Shown here one piece after another: positions 49,030 to 62,054 of a DNA stretch of 64,000 nucleotides (its first letter is position 1; each line of letters opens with the position of its first letter). Source of the DNA: Oidiodendron maius Zn (lineage: Eukaryota; Ascomycota; Leotiomycetes; Myxotrichaceae); the NCBI GenBank assembly GCA_000827325.1, contig KN832870.1, positions 806,001 through 870,000 on the forward strand, in the 5' to 3' direction. Position numbers and translations under genes: made by a program. The notes under the pieces were generated by a model. It was not told the origin of the DNA. It worked only from the letters and a program-made list of their open reading frames with translations, and searched no databases.

Positions 49030-50410
49030 TTACAATGATGTGTGCCGATCACCCCCATATGTAATTCTACGCAGTATTGAACGATTGCACTGCGAGATTG
49101 ATCGAATCCCAGTTAATCCTAGAGTCTGGTCAAAGTCCTGAAGCAAAGTTTAGAGAGGAACTTGTCGAAATGTCGGCACGGCGATCACTCACGGCTAGAA
49201 GTCCCATCATCACCTCCTTTGCGCCAGCCTTGCCGCATATTCCGAGACCATATACCCAGGGGCGACCGATTAGGACGCCCTTTGCCCCTAGACAAAGAGC
49301 CTTAATAATATCGGCACCAGTCCGCACGCCACTATCAAACAGGACGGTCATATCCTTCCCAACTGCGTGAACAATCTCTGGTAAAGCCTCAAGGCTCCCT
49401 AGAGCACCATCCACTTGTCGCCCACCATGGTTGCTGACGATAATTCCATCCATACCCATTTTGAGCGCCATTCTGGCATCATCAACATGCTGGATGCCTT
49501 TCACAACTATCGGACCGCTCCAGTGAGATTTAATGAACTCTAGCTGCTCCCAGGTATGTGCCTGTCCCGAGAATATATCCTTGTTCCATTCTGCCGCAGC
49601 TGATATTATGTCTTCTTCTACTTCAACACCGTAATTCTTCTTGAATTGTTGACGAAAGACGGGGTCAGAAAAGCCTGCCTGATCGCCCACTCCTTTGATG
49701 AAGGGCACGAAACCCCCATCCAGATTAGCCGGTCGCCAACCAAGCGACCAAGTATCCAAAGTTATTACTAGGGTTGAATATCCGCTCCTTGACGCTCTGT
49801 TAAGAAGAGATAGAGTAATCTCGTCATTCTGCGGCCAGTAGAGCTGGAACCACCTTGGTCCGTTACCGTTCGCTCTTGCTGCATCTTCTATGCTAGCAGT
49901 CGCAGCAGTGCTATGTATGTATGTAATATCGAGATCTGCTGCTACTTCAGCAACTCCACATTCTCCATCAGCATGAAATACGCAATGGGCGCCAACTGGG
50001 GCGAAAAGAACAGGAGTGCTATATTCGATACCAAAGAGCGTGACACTCAAGTCTCGTTGGCTTGTTGGAAGCAGCATTCGTGGAATCAACTAAGTAGACA
50101 AAGATTAGATATAAGTTTCCGACTCCCAACAAGATAATGACCCCGGCTTGGAACTGTACTAAAGTGGGCAAACCTTCCATTGTCTGAATGCCAAACGATT
50201 TGCATCCATCGTTGCATGTTCTCCTGCTCCGCCAAATATGAAGTTAAAACCTTTAGCTTCCATAGAATCTCGTGCCTGTTGCTCAAGCTTGTTGGGGTTT
50301 GTAGTTACTGTAGGAAATTGATTGCGAAGCATGCCATTCTCATATATATTAAACTGATGGCGTTTGAATCTCTGCGAGGCAAGGAAGCGCTGTTCAACGT
50401 GGTCACCCAT
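49030..50410 (-). CDS. FMN-dependent alpha-hydroxy-acid dehydrogenase/oxidase
   Basis: Exons 50410-50174, 50089-49193 and 49137-49030 join in phase to 413 residues. The last intron (GTGAGT...TTCAG) restores LLADFDQTLGLTG, the usual family end. FAPVGAHCVFHADGECGVAE, PRWFQLYWPQND, GIIVSNHGGRQVDGALGSLE (catalytic His and substrate Arg), LFDSGVRTGADI and IGRPWVYGLG are the landmarks of the glycolate oxidase / lactate monooxygenase / mandelate dehydrogenase family. Start ATG 50410 rather than the GTG at 50419. It oxidises an alpha-hydroxy acid to a keto acid, plausibly after ring opening. Divergent from the intradiol dioxygenase. Confidence 0.92.
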
Positions 50411-50815
50411 AGCAGTCACGGAGCAACTGATTGATAATTTGCCTGTTGGAGGTGGCTAGTTGACGTTGATGAAAACGAGGCTTAAAGATGGCCATAGGAC
50501 GGAACAGTCTATAAACAGTTCATTCAAACCAGATCACCAAGCCTTCGATCACCGAATCACATCTGTGCAATTATCATCTGCTTATGATCCCACAAATTAT
50601 TTGATCGACTAAGCAAGCCACATTATAACGTTACTAAGCCTTGGCACGGGAGCGGTGTCAAAGGTCGGAATGATCCGACTTCGGAAACCGCGGGGTAATC
50701 ACCTTTCTTTTTAGCCCCATAACTCGCTGTCTTCATCCATACTTGTACGGATCAGTACCAGTTTAGATAGACCTGAACTACACTTCCTCTGTTTCTGAGG
50801 AAGTTACTAGAAGCG
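50411..50815. promoter_or_regulatory. Bidirectional promoter with TCGGA-N4-TCCGA and CGG-N3-CCG sites
   Basis: The 405-bp space separates the FMN dehydrogenase and the intradiol dioxygenase. The palindrome at 50665-50678 is followed directly by CGGAAACCG at 50682-50690. Both have the inverted CGG/CCG arrangement of Zn2Cys6 targets. The position suggests co-regulation of the two genes. Confidence 0.55.
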
Positions 50816-51922
50816 ATGTCTTTTCAAGATAGCGGAGGTGTAGTGTCAGACTCGCTCGAAGATCTCACCATCGACAACATTACCTCTCATGTCATCCACA
50901 TGAGCACACAGATTGATGACGCTCGGGTCAAACATTTGACCACAAAGCTTATTCAATATCTACATGATTACGTCCGTGATGTTCAACTCCAGACTGATGA
51001 ATGGGAAGTTGCGTGGAAGTTCTTGACGCAGGTGCATCTCCTCAACCCGTCGTCTGAGCTCCTTTTGGCTCATATATGGAACTACCGTCACTACGAATTC
51101 CGCTGACTGGGAAAAATTAGGTTGGACAAACATGTACTCCTGAAAGGCAGGAATTCGTACTCCTCTCTGATGTCTTGGGAGTTTCAGCCCTCGTAGATGC
51201 CATCAATAGTAAGCAGACTGCAGCAGCCACGGAGTCGTCTGTGCTTGGGCCTTTTTTCAATGAGGCGTCGAAAGTATTTGAGAATGGACAATCTATTACC
51301 TCAAATGAGGTTGTAGGCGAGCCGATGCTCATCCGAGGTAGGATCCTCAACACGGCTGGGAAGGGGATCCAGGATGTCTTGGTTGATATATGGGAAACCG
51401 ACGGCAATGGGTTTTATGATATGCAAGATCCCGAATACAATGAGCCAGATTGTCGAGGGAAGTTTGTTACGGATCACGATGGCAGATTCTTCCTCAAGGC
51501 AGTGAAGCCAGTTGATTATCCTATTCCCAACGATGGTCCAGTAGGTCAAATCCTAAGGCTTTTTAATAGAGACTGCCGTCGCCCAGCCCACGTGGTAAGT
51601 GAACATTAACATCCTTAAGGATATATAATTACTAAAAGTTTAGCACTATATGATTACACACCCCGAGTACGAGAAGCTAGTAACGGCAGTATATTTAAGT
51701 GAAAGCCAATTTATCCTAGAAGATCCGGTTTTCGGCACGAAGAAGAGCCTAGTGGTTGACTGTACATGGACAGAGGATGAGGCTCTTGCTAAAGTGTATC
51801 AAATCTCTCCCTTTGAGAGGGATATTGACAACGAGACGAGGCGGGGTTTTTGGTTACTTGATCGTGATTTCGTGATTGTGCAGAAGACGTCACAGGAAAA
51901 TCGCAAGACCTTTGACCCATAG
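50816..51922 (+). CDS. Intradiol ring-cleavage dioxygenase (catechol/hydroxyquinol 1,2-dioxygenase type)
   Basis: Exons 50816-51031, 51121-51594 and 51644-51922 join in phase to 322 residues. An N-terminal helical dimerisation domain contains GVSALVDAINSK and SSVLGPFF. The catalytic beta domain has VDIWETDGNGFYDMQDP (first Tyr ligand), VDYPIPNDGPVG (second Tyr) and RPAHVHYMI (the two His ligands, split by intron 2). All four non-haem Fe(III) ligands are present. It cleaves a catechol or hydroxyquinol between the hydroxyls to a muconate-type diacid. Its place in a polyketide cluster suggests ring opening of the scaffold or clearance of a shunt product. Confidence 0.92.
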
Positions 51923-52986
51923 CCTAACCTCATGCACTACATTTAATCACTATCACTTTTAGGCCTTGTTTTGTATTATTGTGTTAGCAGCATACTCTCT
52001 ACGACAAGCGTACACAAACTCTCCTGTATTTCAAGTGCTGTCTTGTTGCTTTAACCACTCATGCCCTGCCGGACTTCTGACAGGCAAATGCTGTATCTCT
52101 AATTGTCTGCATGGATTAAATCATATAAGCCCGTATGTAGCCTCTCTACTCATCAGATCAATAGACTAAGTTGTACGTCATCTGGCATACAGGTTCTCTT
52201 TAGTTTAGGACGCCAAGTAATTCTTACAATGTAACTATGATTTTATCACACTGCGATCAAAAAGTACCGTGCTCGTGCCAGAGTGGGGATAAGAATAGAG
52301 TTCTTAGGAGTGTCTTATTTGGATCGAAACTAAAATCTATTTAACGAAAGACGCTGTTGTATTCATTCTTCTCAAACATCAAAGATAATTGGTTCTTTAT
52401 GATGATATGTTGAAATGGAAGACCAGCCTAGAATATCTGTCCATAGCATTTTGGCAGCCTTCCAGTGCGCATTTCTGGCATGCAACTCATTGTAAATTCG
52501 TAGGTAGAAAATTCTATTGAAGTAAAATGAAATACATTGCCCGCAGAATACGAAGTAGGAACAAAAAAGTTCCGAGTAGTCGGCGGATTCCGATAATTTG
52601 GCTCACTATTGGCTTGCTTACTGTCTATAATGCCCCTCAATGACCGGAAATATGACATAATATCACAGGAATGTTCAACCGGAGCAAATGGGAATAGGGC
52701 AGGATCGTTGGTTTGGGCAAGGTTGTAGAATATTCCGACCGGAATGAGTTTCAAGATTAGTTGAATGAATCGATTACTTGGCGCTGGTTTTGATTGCATC
52801 TGGCTTAATTCTCGATATCTTCTGGTGTGTGGGACAGCATTCATGTACCATAAACTGCTAATTGATCTAGATCTGGATGAGACCAGAGAGTATTGTCATT
52901 CCCCAGATTCTTTTAAACGGCGATCATAGAGAGCCCCCAACTTATAGCATACCGAAATCAATTTTGCCCATGCAAGTAGCATAACC
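51923..52986. promoter_or_regulatory. Upstream region of the P450 gene
   Basis: Contains CCGA-N4-TCGG at 52572-52583 and ATTCC-N4-GGAAT at 52732-52745. A 138-codon frame on the minus strand (52428-52844) has no recognisable family, and I do not call it a gene. Confidence 0.4.
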
Positions 52987-54680
52987 ATGGAGCCACTCCA
53001 GGAGAACACAGCTCGAATAGACCTTACGATGTCGAAGTTTACCACCTATCTCATAATTGGCGGGTTGGGCGTCATAATCTATCTAACCTTTCGTCTTTGG
53101 AACGACCCTTTAGCGCAGTACCCAGGCCCGTTTATCGCCAAATTTTCAAACCTCTGGATGTGCTATCATACCTGGTCGTGCGATCTCCCAGAAAGAGTAC
53201 TCGAGCTCCATCAGCAGTACGGGCCTGTCATCCGCGTTGGTCCTAACAATCTAGACTTCGATGGCAAAGCTGCTATTCCGAAAATCTACAAGGCTGGGCG
53301 TTCCATGCCCAAGAGTGATTTCTATCAGGGCTTCACCGCCATCCAGCCGAATCTATTCGGAACACAGGATGAAGATGTAAGTATAGCTTCCAGTCACATT
53401 ATTGCTAAAAGAAAAGTGGGAGACTCAGAGTATAATTCCAGCTTCATGCACTCCGAAGGCGGCAGATGGCTCACAGCTTCTCCGCCGCGTCGCTCAAGGA
53501 TATGGAGAACATTTTTGACGGTCATATCGCCATCTTACTCCAGCGCCTCGATAAATTTGCCGAATCTGGTGAAGCATTTGACTTAAAGGAGGCCATTTCA
53601 TTCTTCACTTATGATATGATCGGAGAGCTTGCGTTCGGCACGAACTTTGAATCGCAGAAAGCAGCAGATCCTGAAAATCTACCACCAATTCCTGACCATG
53701 TCCTTCTAGCATGCATGATAGGTATCATGTCAGGCCTGTTGCCATATTCAAAGGCTGTTGTGGCATGGCTACCCTTTTCTTGGAGCCGCCGTCTTATTAA
53801 CGGAAGGAATAAGCTAAGGAAGCAAGCCATGGCCTGCGTTGATGCAGCGATGAGTAAGGAGGATGGCAGTAAGAACTTACTTACCCACCTGATCCAAGCA
53901 AGAGACCCGGACACCGGTGCTTCCTTGACTAAAGCCAACATTAGCTCGGAGGCATTTGGTTTCTTGTTAGTACCACGTCAAGACAAAACATACCGTTTCT
54001 TTAATAGCGGACTAACCTAGATATTAGGGTTGCTGGAGCGCATACGACATCAAGTACACTCACGTTGCTTTTCTTCCATCTTTTTCATAATCCACAGGTT
54101 TTGAAAAAGCTTGTCGATGAGCTGGACAGTGAGCTGCCCCTGTTGAGGGAGACTGGCGTTCCGTACACGATGAGTCTCTTAGAAAAGAATCTACCTTATG
54201 AAATGGCCTGCGTGAGAGAAAATTTCCGCATGTCACCAGTCTTCACTATGTCTCTGCCTCGTGTTGTGACTGAGACACAAGGTCTCGATATCGATGGCTT
54301 TCACGTCCCTTCCAAGGTTTGTGCCCATGACAAAATCATGTCTGTGTTCTCACTTTCGTTAGACCAGTGTTGCAATAACGAATCATGCTATCCATCATAA
54401 TCCTAAAATATGGGGCAACAGCCACGACGTCTTTAATCCGGAGAGGTGGATGGGCAAGGATTCAAGAGACTACGCTACCCTTCTGATGCCTTTTGGCATC
54501 GGTCATCGATCATGTATTGGTAGGAATATCGCCATGATAAATATACTAAAGGTAACATCGACTTTGTTAAAAAACTACGAATTCGAATTACTCAATCGCG
54601 AGGAGTCTCTTGAAATCTTGCATGGCGGGGTGGCGGAGAAGCGAGGGCCTCTGATGTGCACAGTGAAAATGAGGTATTGA
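52987..54680 (+). CDS. Cytochrome P450 monooxygenase
   Basis: Exons 52987-53376, 53442-53965, 54028-54316 and 54363-54680 join in phase to 506 residues. One N-terminal membrane anchor (TTYLIIGGLGVIIYLTF) precedes a proline-rich hinge. The I-helix has VAGAHTTSSTL, the K-helix ENFR (ExxR), the PERF region FNPERW, and the haem loop FGIGHRSCIG with the axial Cys. Donor GTTAGT at exon 2/3 is weak but restores the I-helix. An in-frame ATG at 53029 is an alternative start. ER-membrane oxidative tailoring enzyme. It lies next to the regulator. Confidence 0.92.
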
Positions 54681-54932
54681 TTCGGTACATATACAGAGGG
54701 GCATGAATAATGATAAATTGCATGCCGTTAATTACATCTCCTCATCTGCTCTTAAGATAGTTTTCTTATTAGGATCGTACGTGGCATTACCTAATCTTTC
54801 TTATAACAGTGCCAAGATTATCACAAATAGCATCAAATGATCTCCCATCTCAAGTCTTATATTCGTTCATCAGATACGTATACAGTGCGCCTTAACATCA
54901 TGTAACATATCCCCTCATATTATTGACAAGCC

Positions 54933-57634
54933 TCAAAATGGGGGAACAAACGTCGAGTCATTGAAACAATTAATGACCTGCCCTCCAAAATATCGGTCGA
55001 ATAGAATATCATCTGTGATATAAGGATCTCCAGGTTTAAACATATTTGCAATGTTAGATTCTGAAGAAGGAGATAGTTCGGTAGTGATTTGTGGCATATC
55101 AATAATAGCTGAGGGAATTGCTGCGGGAATTACTGGATCTAGTAGAATGCCTTGAAGATGACCCAGTGGCACTGTGTCATACGTTATGGCGCCGGGGATT
55201 TGACAGGAAGATTCAAACAATTTTTCAACAGGCTCGGTCGCGTAGTCACTGCGGTTTTGAAACGCCTTGAATTTCGATACGAGAGGGAACAGTTTGTTCC
55301 ATAGACGCTGAGGATAGGCGGCTGATGTGCCAAGAGACTGGAGAATATCCAAGCCACACAAGAGTCCACTCTGGGCATCGGCAAAAGCGGCAGGAGATAG
55401 TCGGTCATTAATCGATGAGGATGCTTCTCTCTCAGCATCTCGTGTGATCAAGGCATATAGGACGCCGAGGGCAGATACAAGAAAGTAGTTAAAAAGGGCC
55501 TGCTGCCGACGATAGATATCGCTGTGAGCGTGGAGGTCGGCAACTGTTCGAATGGTGTCGATGGCAATTTCCACCGCCTCGGCAGATTTCCCGACTTGAG
55601 CTGCGGAGCCAGTACCTACGTATATGAAAGGGCGGATCATAACAGCACGTAGCTGGTTGGCGCGAAGGTGAAGCACAGTTAGAAGCAAAGTTGAGCTCGT
55701 CTTGCTTGTATCACTTGTATCATCGTGGTTAAGCTGCAGCTCCGCTGGAATGCTCCGTTGCCACTGGTCCAGCTGATATTGGTGAAATTGAAGTGATTCG
55801 AGCGTGGAACGAAATTCCTGAGTCGTACGTGTGCTGCCTTGCCTACCACTCATGCTTCTTGTCAGTGACTCCCAAGCTTGTTCTCCGATGCGAGCGTAAC
55901 GTATCATCAATCGCAGAAAGCCTGCATTTTCCTATTCATCCGAGTGGAGTCAGATTGCTGGATTCCTAATCTCTGAATTCTATTAAAATTCATGAAGATC
56001 ATATGTAGCTTGGCTTACCGGCTCTGGCAGATCTGGATCTATATATGCATCGTGCATGCTTTTAGGTAGCCCAACCGCAAAGCTCCACTGTTTATCCAAA
56101 GCATAAACGGTCCAGAAGAGGTTGACTGCCTTCACTATGTTTAGGCTATTATTGTTCGAGCGCAATAGAGTACAACGTCGATGCAATCCTTTTTCAATAG
56201 CCAGACGGACCATGGTGCTGCCTAAACGGGCCGCCATTTGTAACCTATTAGTATAGAAATAATAGAGAGCCTTTTAACAGTGCGAATTAGATCACTCCAC
56301 GAGATATGGCTGCCCATACTTACAACAAGTATCAAGAGCGCCAATTCTTTCGTATTTGCCACGCCTCTCCACATCATCTTTTGCGCCGATTTCTGAGAGC
56401 TCTTAAATAAGCGGCATCCCAATGCTCTGGTAGAGGTTCCTTCGCATACTAAAACGAGTGCAAGCAGAACTCTCAAAATAAGAATACTGGTCATATCCAT
56501 GCTAATCGCGAAGGCAGCGGTGGACACATCTTCTTTGCTAGATAAGGCTTCGATCAGTAAATAGAGCTCCTTTGCCTGTTGGATAAGGACTTTTGTCTCA
56601 AGAAATGGGTATCGTGCTCCAAACATCTCATCGTATTGACGGATCGCAGTGGTTACCTCATCCAAATTCAACTCCAAAAGGGGATCGAATGGCGGTTTGT
56701 CCCTGCCGCCGCTTGTGGCGGAAGAGTCGCATGATAATCCTGCATGTCCAGTGTGGTTTACTGCAGTACCTTCATCGTGGTGATCTTCGTTCATCTCATC
56801 CTCACCATTATCCAGCACGGATAATATCTTATATCCGGCCACATCATCATCCGTCTCAGGGCAGCTCATCCTCTTAACCCCATGGTCCAGCCACAAATGC
56901 GCCAGGCTAATCAAGAAAGTAGAGCTAGCAGGGCCTTGGAAGGGAGGTAGTGGCACCGGTTCGGGATGAAGCCGTGTGGCTGGAATTAAAGGTTCTTCAT
57001 TCCTTGCGAGTTGGACGGCACCCAGATGATTTATTGATGAAGCCGAGCTGAGATGCGGACTATCGGGTCTACCAGTTGATTTGTGTGTATCCAGTGCATT
57101 TATTCGTTCGAGTAGGAAGTCTAATTTTCCAGAGTGCACCTCTAAGTTCTTCAGGAACTGTGACAACAATGCAGCGTGCCTATGTTGAGAAATTGGAGAC
57201 GACATCAGCACTCCTAGATGACAGAGAGGAGAAGACATAGGTAATGAGACGTAGAACAAAATTGAGCAGCACCGCATTAGTGACTCCACTCACGGTAAAT
57301 TTGACAACGATCCGCCATCAGGCGCATTCGCAATCTCTCCATGCCGGTCAGCAGGCGTGGCGTTTCCCTTGTTTCCTACATATTCTGGGCAGTTGCATTC
57401 GTGCTGGCGACCTTGGTAGTAACATTCTCGGGGACGAAGTTTTTCGCAATGATTGCACGGTTTTCGACCATTACAGCGGACCTTCTGACGTTTGCACTGG
57501 TTACAGGCCTCTGCCACGTATCGTAGACGCTTGCGAGGATGGTCGCCCTCCTCTACCTTTCGACGCTTGCTGGCGGAGCTTGACTCCGCTGTAGCGACGT
57601 CAATAGTCTCCCGGGGAACTGATCCATCGGCCAT
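54933..57634 (-). CDS. Zn2Cys6 fungal transcription factor, likely pathway regulator
   Basis: Start MADGSVPRET at 57634. Exon 1 (57634-57294) carries the zinc cluster ACNQCKRQKVRCNGRKPCNH with the remaining Cys just after, preceded by a basic KRRK and RKRLR stretch. Exon 2 starts at 57179 (114-nt intron), exon 3 ends at 56019, exon 4 is 55931-54933. The fungal-specific TF domain shows RLAIEKGLHRR and YALDKQWSFAVGLP. The exon 2/3 junction near 56324/56244 is one base out of phase with the obvious GTAAGT...ATAG pair; an in-phase alternative is GTATGG (56319) to TTTAG (56222), giving about 800 residues. Nuclear protein expected to bind CGG-type sites such as those recurring in this cluster. Confidence 0.85.
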
Positions 57635-58632
57635 GATAGGAACTATGCTGCAAGAGGCGCGTGTAAGGGGATTTTGATATAAAATACCAAGCATTAATTG
57701 TGCTGTTGGGAAACAGAGCTTCGCGTGCCAATTCGCACAGGAATGGAGATAATGGCGGTTCACGGCACAGTGCATATCTCCTCCTACTAACTAAATTGGG
57801 GTTGTATCTCTACCTTATACTAACTAAATTGGTGAGATACACATGAATGGCTTATACAACTCTTACCAATGCATTACACATAGTTTACTGTACAATATGC
57901 CGATTCTAGAACACCAGAATTGCGGGGTCCGGTTCAAACGGCAGCGCCCCGCTTAGATCAGTGCCGAAACTGCTATGGAAGGGTGTGGGGATGGGGTCGT
58001 ACAAATGGCGTTAAATCGCACTGTCGACTCCTCTAGCATAGTGGGCTCCCATGATCAGCCACAGGTGATGCGAATATTACCAAAACCTTTACTCAGCCAA
58101 AGCGGTGCGAATATAATTAGTGTGGACTTTTCCAGCCCGTATATCTAGAATATGTCCTGAAGAGCATTATTCGGCGAAAAGGAGATAGAAATAGAGCTTT
58201 CAGAATATTTAAATACTGGCGACGCTTCCTTAGTTACGGTGATAATGTTTGCAAAACAAGTGTAGACATGTAGCACTACGACTCATTATTATGGTAGATT
58301 GGCCAATAATATCTCGATTAAACAGATGGAAACGTGTACTGCAACTCGGGGGGATATTCAGAGTTCTCATCCTGTCGACGGAGTTCTGTGGCGCTCTGGG
58401 ATCAGAGACAAACTATTCAAGCTCTTGTTAAGGTGCGCCAAGGTTTCAGGCTCCACTTATTTGGCAGGGAATACTGTTGCTGTGCCTTGACTACTGTTTC
58501 ATCACGACCCTGAGTCATAGAATTAATACTACGACTAATAACGTGTTGACAAAACGTATGTTCAAATAATCAGGTTCAGTACAAAGTCACAGGCCGGAAA
58601 GCATTTGTACAGCAACACTCTCAACTTCCTAA
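57635..58632. promoter_or_regulatory. Divergent promoter region, transcription factor / MFS transporter 2
   Basis: No gene supported. An everted pair CCG-N7-CGG occurs at about 57931-57943. Open frames at 58249-58490 look random. Confidence 0.4.
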
Positions 58633-60552
58633 ATGAGGCACCAAATATCCACAGAGGCTTCGGATAATATGGAGTTGTCCAATCACGACGCTCGAGTCCC
58701 AGAGGAGAAACCAAAGCCGATCGATGTTGGCACTGTAGAATCGCATTTAACGTTGGAATATTTCGATGACCCAGCAAGATGGAGTGTGGTCAGGAGCCCA
58801 GCTGCCTTCAAGATTACTATCAGAATGGCTAATAATGAGAGTACTAGGCGAGGAAAACGTTTATCGTCATTGCTGGTCTCCTTATCGTTTTCAATAGCAC
58901 CTTAAACTCCTCTCTTCCTAGCGGTGCTGCTTCTTATATCGGCGACTACTTCAACGTGTCTAGCAAATTCCAGCTAGCACTGCTCGTATCTATGTTTCTG
59001 ATTGGCTATGTACTTGGGCCCACCGTCTTCAGCCCTTTGAGTGAATTGTACGGCAGAAGAATCATTTTAACTGTCACATTTACCATCTTCATGCTATCTA
59101 CTTTAGCTTGTGCTTTATCAAACAGCTGGCCGTTACTTCTGAGTTTTCGCCTGATCGCTGGTATATGTGCATCGGCACCTATTACCGTGGTTAGCGGCGT
59201 CTATTCCGATATCTTTCCAGACCCTGAGACCCGTGGCAGGGCCCTAACCTTGAACTTAATCGTAAGCAATCTTTGAACTTCTGATACTGTAGCAATATTA
59301 TTAGCATGACGACTAACGGTTGATATAGGGTACTACATTCGGCCCGGTCCTAGGTCCAACTATCTCGGGGTTTATAGCACCGATTAGTTGGAGATGGACT
59401 TTTTGGATAAGTCTTGCTTTTGCCGGCTTCACATGCCCATTCGTGATCTTCCATCCCGGTAAGTGGTAAACTAGTCGGCAGCATAAAATCTGACCGTCCT
59501 GGCAAGAAACGTACCATCCCGTGCTCCTCGAGCGCCATTCTCGACGCGACAGGTCTGGTTTAGTCTCTAGCTACGCTCAGTCTAACCAACAGCAGAGAAG
59601 TATAAACCAAATTCTTCGAGCATCTCTCAGTCGTCCCTTTATTTTATTTACAGAGCCAATAATATTTGTTTCTTGTACCTTTCTCGCGCTCGAATATGCA
59701 ATATACTATTTATTTTTCGAAGCATATCCTATCATCTTTCAAGGTATTTGCACCATCAACAAGAATCACCAAGAATCTCCGACGCCTTAAGCAACCGTTT
59801 AAGTAAGCTAACTATCGATTTCGGATAATAGGAACGTATGGCATGAGCGCAGGCGTTTCGGGTATGGCTTTTGTCCCCCGTAAGTGAGTTCTTATAGTTT
59901 ATCAGAATAGGTCATTGATAAGAATCTAGTTGGCATTGGAACTGCGATTTCTGGCTTGCTCTTTCTCGTATACGACCGCATTCTACGTAAGGGTAAAGAA
60001 GCAGGCGAAAAATGGGCTCTTGACGAAGAATATCGCCGCCTGCCTCTAGCATGCATCGGAGGTCCAATATGCGTAATTTCCTTGTTCTGGCTAGTAAGCC
60101 GCCTCTCTCTTTCTATCCCTCTCTCGTCTTGTGTAAACAACTAGATTTCCCCTAAATACCTCGCTAACGCCACCGACCTCTAGGGCTGGACCTCCCGCGC
60201 CTCGATCCACTGGATAGTCCCGATGCTAGCTGGCCTCTTCTACGGCTGCGGCATCGAACTGACCTTCATCGCACTGCTCAACTACATCGCCGACGCCTAC
60301 GCTCAGTGGACTGCATCGGCCATGGCCTGCTCGACCATCAGTCGCAGCTTGTTGGCCGTGCTGCTGCCGCTCGCCACCGATCCCTTATACGGGGCGCTTG
60401 GCGTAGCGTGGGCGTCCGGCTTACTAGGGCTAGTCAGCTTGGTTATGTGCGCAGCGCCGTTTTTGTTTCTGCGGTATGGAAAGTGGTTGCGTGCGCGGAG
60501 TACGTTGGCGGGGATGCCGCGGGATGGGCTCGATGGGCGGCTGGGAGGGTAG
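58633..60552 (+). CDS. MFS transporter (DHA1-like, 12 TM)
   Basis: Seven exons (58633-58785, 58848-59261, 59329-59458, 59507-59743, 59832-59879, 59930-60093, 60184-60552) join in phase to 504 residues. A polar N-terminus of about 50 residues ends DDPARWS, then about 12 hydrophobic segments. LSELYGRR is the loop 2-3 motif, DPETRGRALTLN and GPVLGPTISGFI (motif C) mark the DHA1 drug:H+ antiporter group, and AYAQWTASAMA is usual near helix 10. Likely second exporter or self-protection pump. It is the last intact gene of the proposed cluster. The last exon has noticeably higher GC than the rest. Confidence 0.9.
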
Positions 60553-61112
60553 TGCTTTGTTGGTGCCGCAAGCTTTGGCTAATGTAGTTGCTTTGCGTGT
60601 TTTGGTATAGTTACGCCGGGGTGCGGAGGGAGTTATATGAAGGCGCTTCGAGTTTACGCTGCTATATGGGCAGGATTTGGAGACTGCATCGCGGTGAATG
60701 GTAGGGGTTGGAGATAGGATGGGGATTGGGGTCTGCTCATGGAAACTTCTAGATCAACGCCATACTTCACGTGAGTTTCGTATAATATACAATGCAATAC
60801 AATTAATTTAGCATAAATGTACTCCGCAAATATGATATTATATAAGTACCTCCTTCACTTAGTTAAGTTAACTTAACGTGTTAAGATGTTTGGCGTATTG
60901 TGTACCTCCTCCCGCTTTGTCCGGATACATCCGGCATAAAGTTATCCTTACGCTCTGTGTCTTTAAGCCTTGGAGCTATATTCTTTCTTGATAGGAGCTT
61001 CGTGCGACAGTCCTGAAATTTGGAGATAGGCCCATGGTTACAATAGAGCAGGGGGAACAGTCGGAATATAGCGGTACGTGGTGTCAGAATCTGGGCACTG
61101 GCTGAACCCGAG
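60553..61112. other. Intergenic region at the likely cluster border
   Basis: No gene recognised. Base composition becomes AT-rich beyond about 60,780. Confidence 0.35.
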
Positions 61113-61691
61113 ATGGTGTGCCAATGGGATCTCCAACCCTTTACAGATAAAATTCAATTGCTAACGCCGAACAAAAAATCACCAAGTAACTATCATTTGC
61201 GTATGACTGTCTTAGATAGCTCCGGGTGGGAAAGACATAGGAGTATTCTTCCAGGTAAAGATGACTTTGTTCTTGAAGATCCCTATGGCTATGATTTCTT
61301 TAATGCAGAATTTGCGGGAATTAAAACGGAGACTCTAGATTCCCCATTTGGGAGGCTACAAATTAACATGACTGGAGATTTTCTTGCACTGGCTGATCTC
61401 AAGTCGCGTTTTATTAATATTTACCACACTTCATCAACCACTGTGAAACGTCAGCTGTCTGTCCCTGATAAGCGCTATGTATATAGAGATTTTATTAGAT
61501 TTACTCTTAATAACAGATTTATTATTTGCTTCTATGTTAATAAGATCACAGTAAAATCGATTATCTGCGATGATTTAGAAGTCACGGCGGCAGCAGACGA
61601 TCTCTTTGACCAAATTTCTAGCAGTCGAATAATCAGGCTTAGTCAGATAAAGTGGACTGCTAGACAAGCCGTATGGGGTAGGCTGGACTAG
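61113..61691 (+). pseudogene. Uncharacterised beta-rich protein fragment
   Basis: An open frame of 192 codons with alternating hydrophobic segments (FLALADLKSRFINIYHTSS, FIICFYVNKITVKSIIC) resembling propeller-type repeats. I cannot assign a family. It directly precedes a TPR scrap, so both may come from one broken NLR-like (NACHT/TPR or WD) gene. Confidence 0.35.
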
Positions 61692-61699
61692 AAACCTAA

Positions 61700-61880
61700 T
61701 CAGTTTAGGTCGGCAAGCACGCAAAGGCCGAGGCGATACCAGCAGACGTTGCGGCTTAAGGAGACAGTGCTCGGGAAGGATCACCCAGATACGCTCATAA
61801 GCATGAAAATCCTCGCTGCCTGGAGGCAGGGTAAAGCAGAAGCTGAGGCCATACGGAGAAGAGCCAACGGAAGGTTAAGT
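61700..61880 (+). pseudogene. Kinesin-light-chain-type TPR fragment
   Basis: The frame from about 61740 gives LRLKETVLGKDHPDTLISMK, the consensus of TPRs in fungal NLR-like receptors, followed by a diverged LAAWRQGKAEAEAI repeat. Upstream and downstream repeats are in other frames or lost. Only this unit is convincing. Confidence 0.6.
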
Positions 61881-61895
61881 TCAAAGTCCCAGTCT

Positions 61896-61941
61896 GTTTT
61901 CTCGGCACGGTGTGTTTCTGGCTACGTAGGGACAGACGTTA
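61896..61941 (+). repeat. Solo copy of the MITE-2 end
   Basis: About 46 bp closely matching the right end at 62453-62500 (TTTTCTCGGCACGGT...GACGTTA) in the same orientation, with a few substitutions. No matching opposite end was found upstream. Confidence 0.55.
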
Positions 61942-62054
61942 AACGCATAAAACATAAGTTCACATAGCAGTTTGACCTGGCCCCTATCACTACGGTTTGT
62001 ATAGCTGTGCTTGCTTTTTAATAAAGCAATTAACTTACACTTCCTTCCAGAACC

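Noticed and set aside
52428-52844. 138-codon minus-strand frame upstream of the P450
   Set aside because: No family, signal or splice context, and it overlaps likely promoter palindromes. Could be real but I cannot support it.
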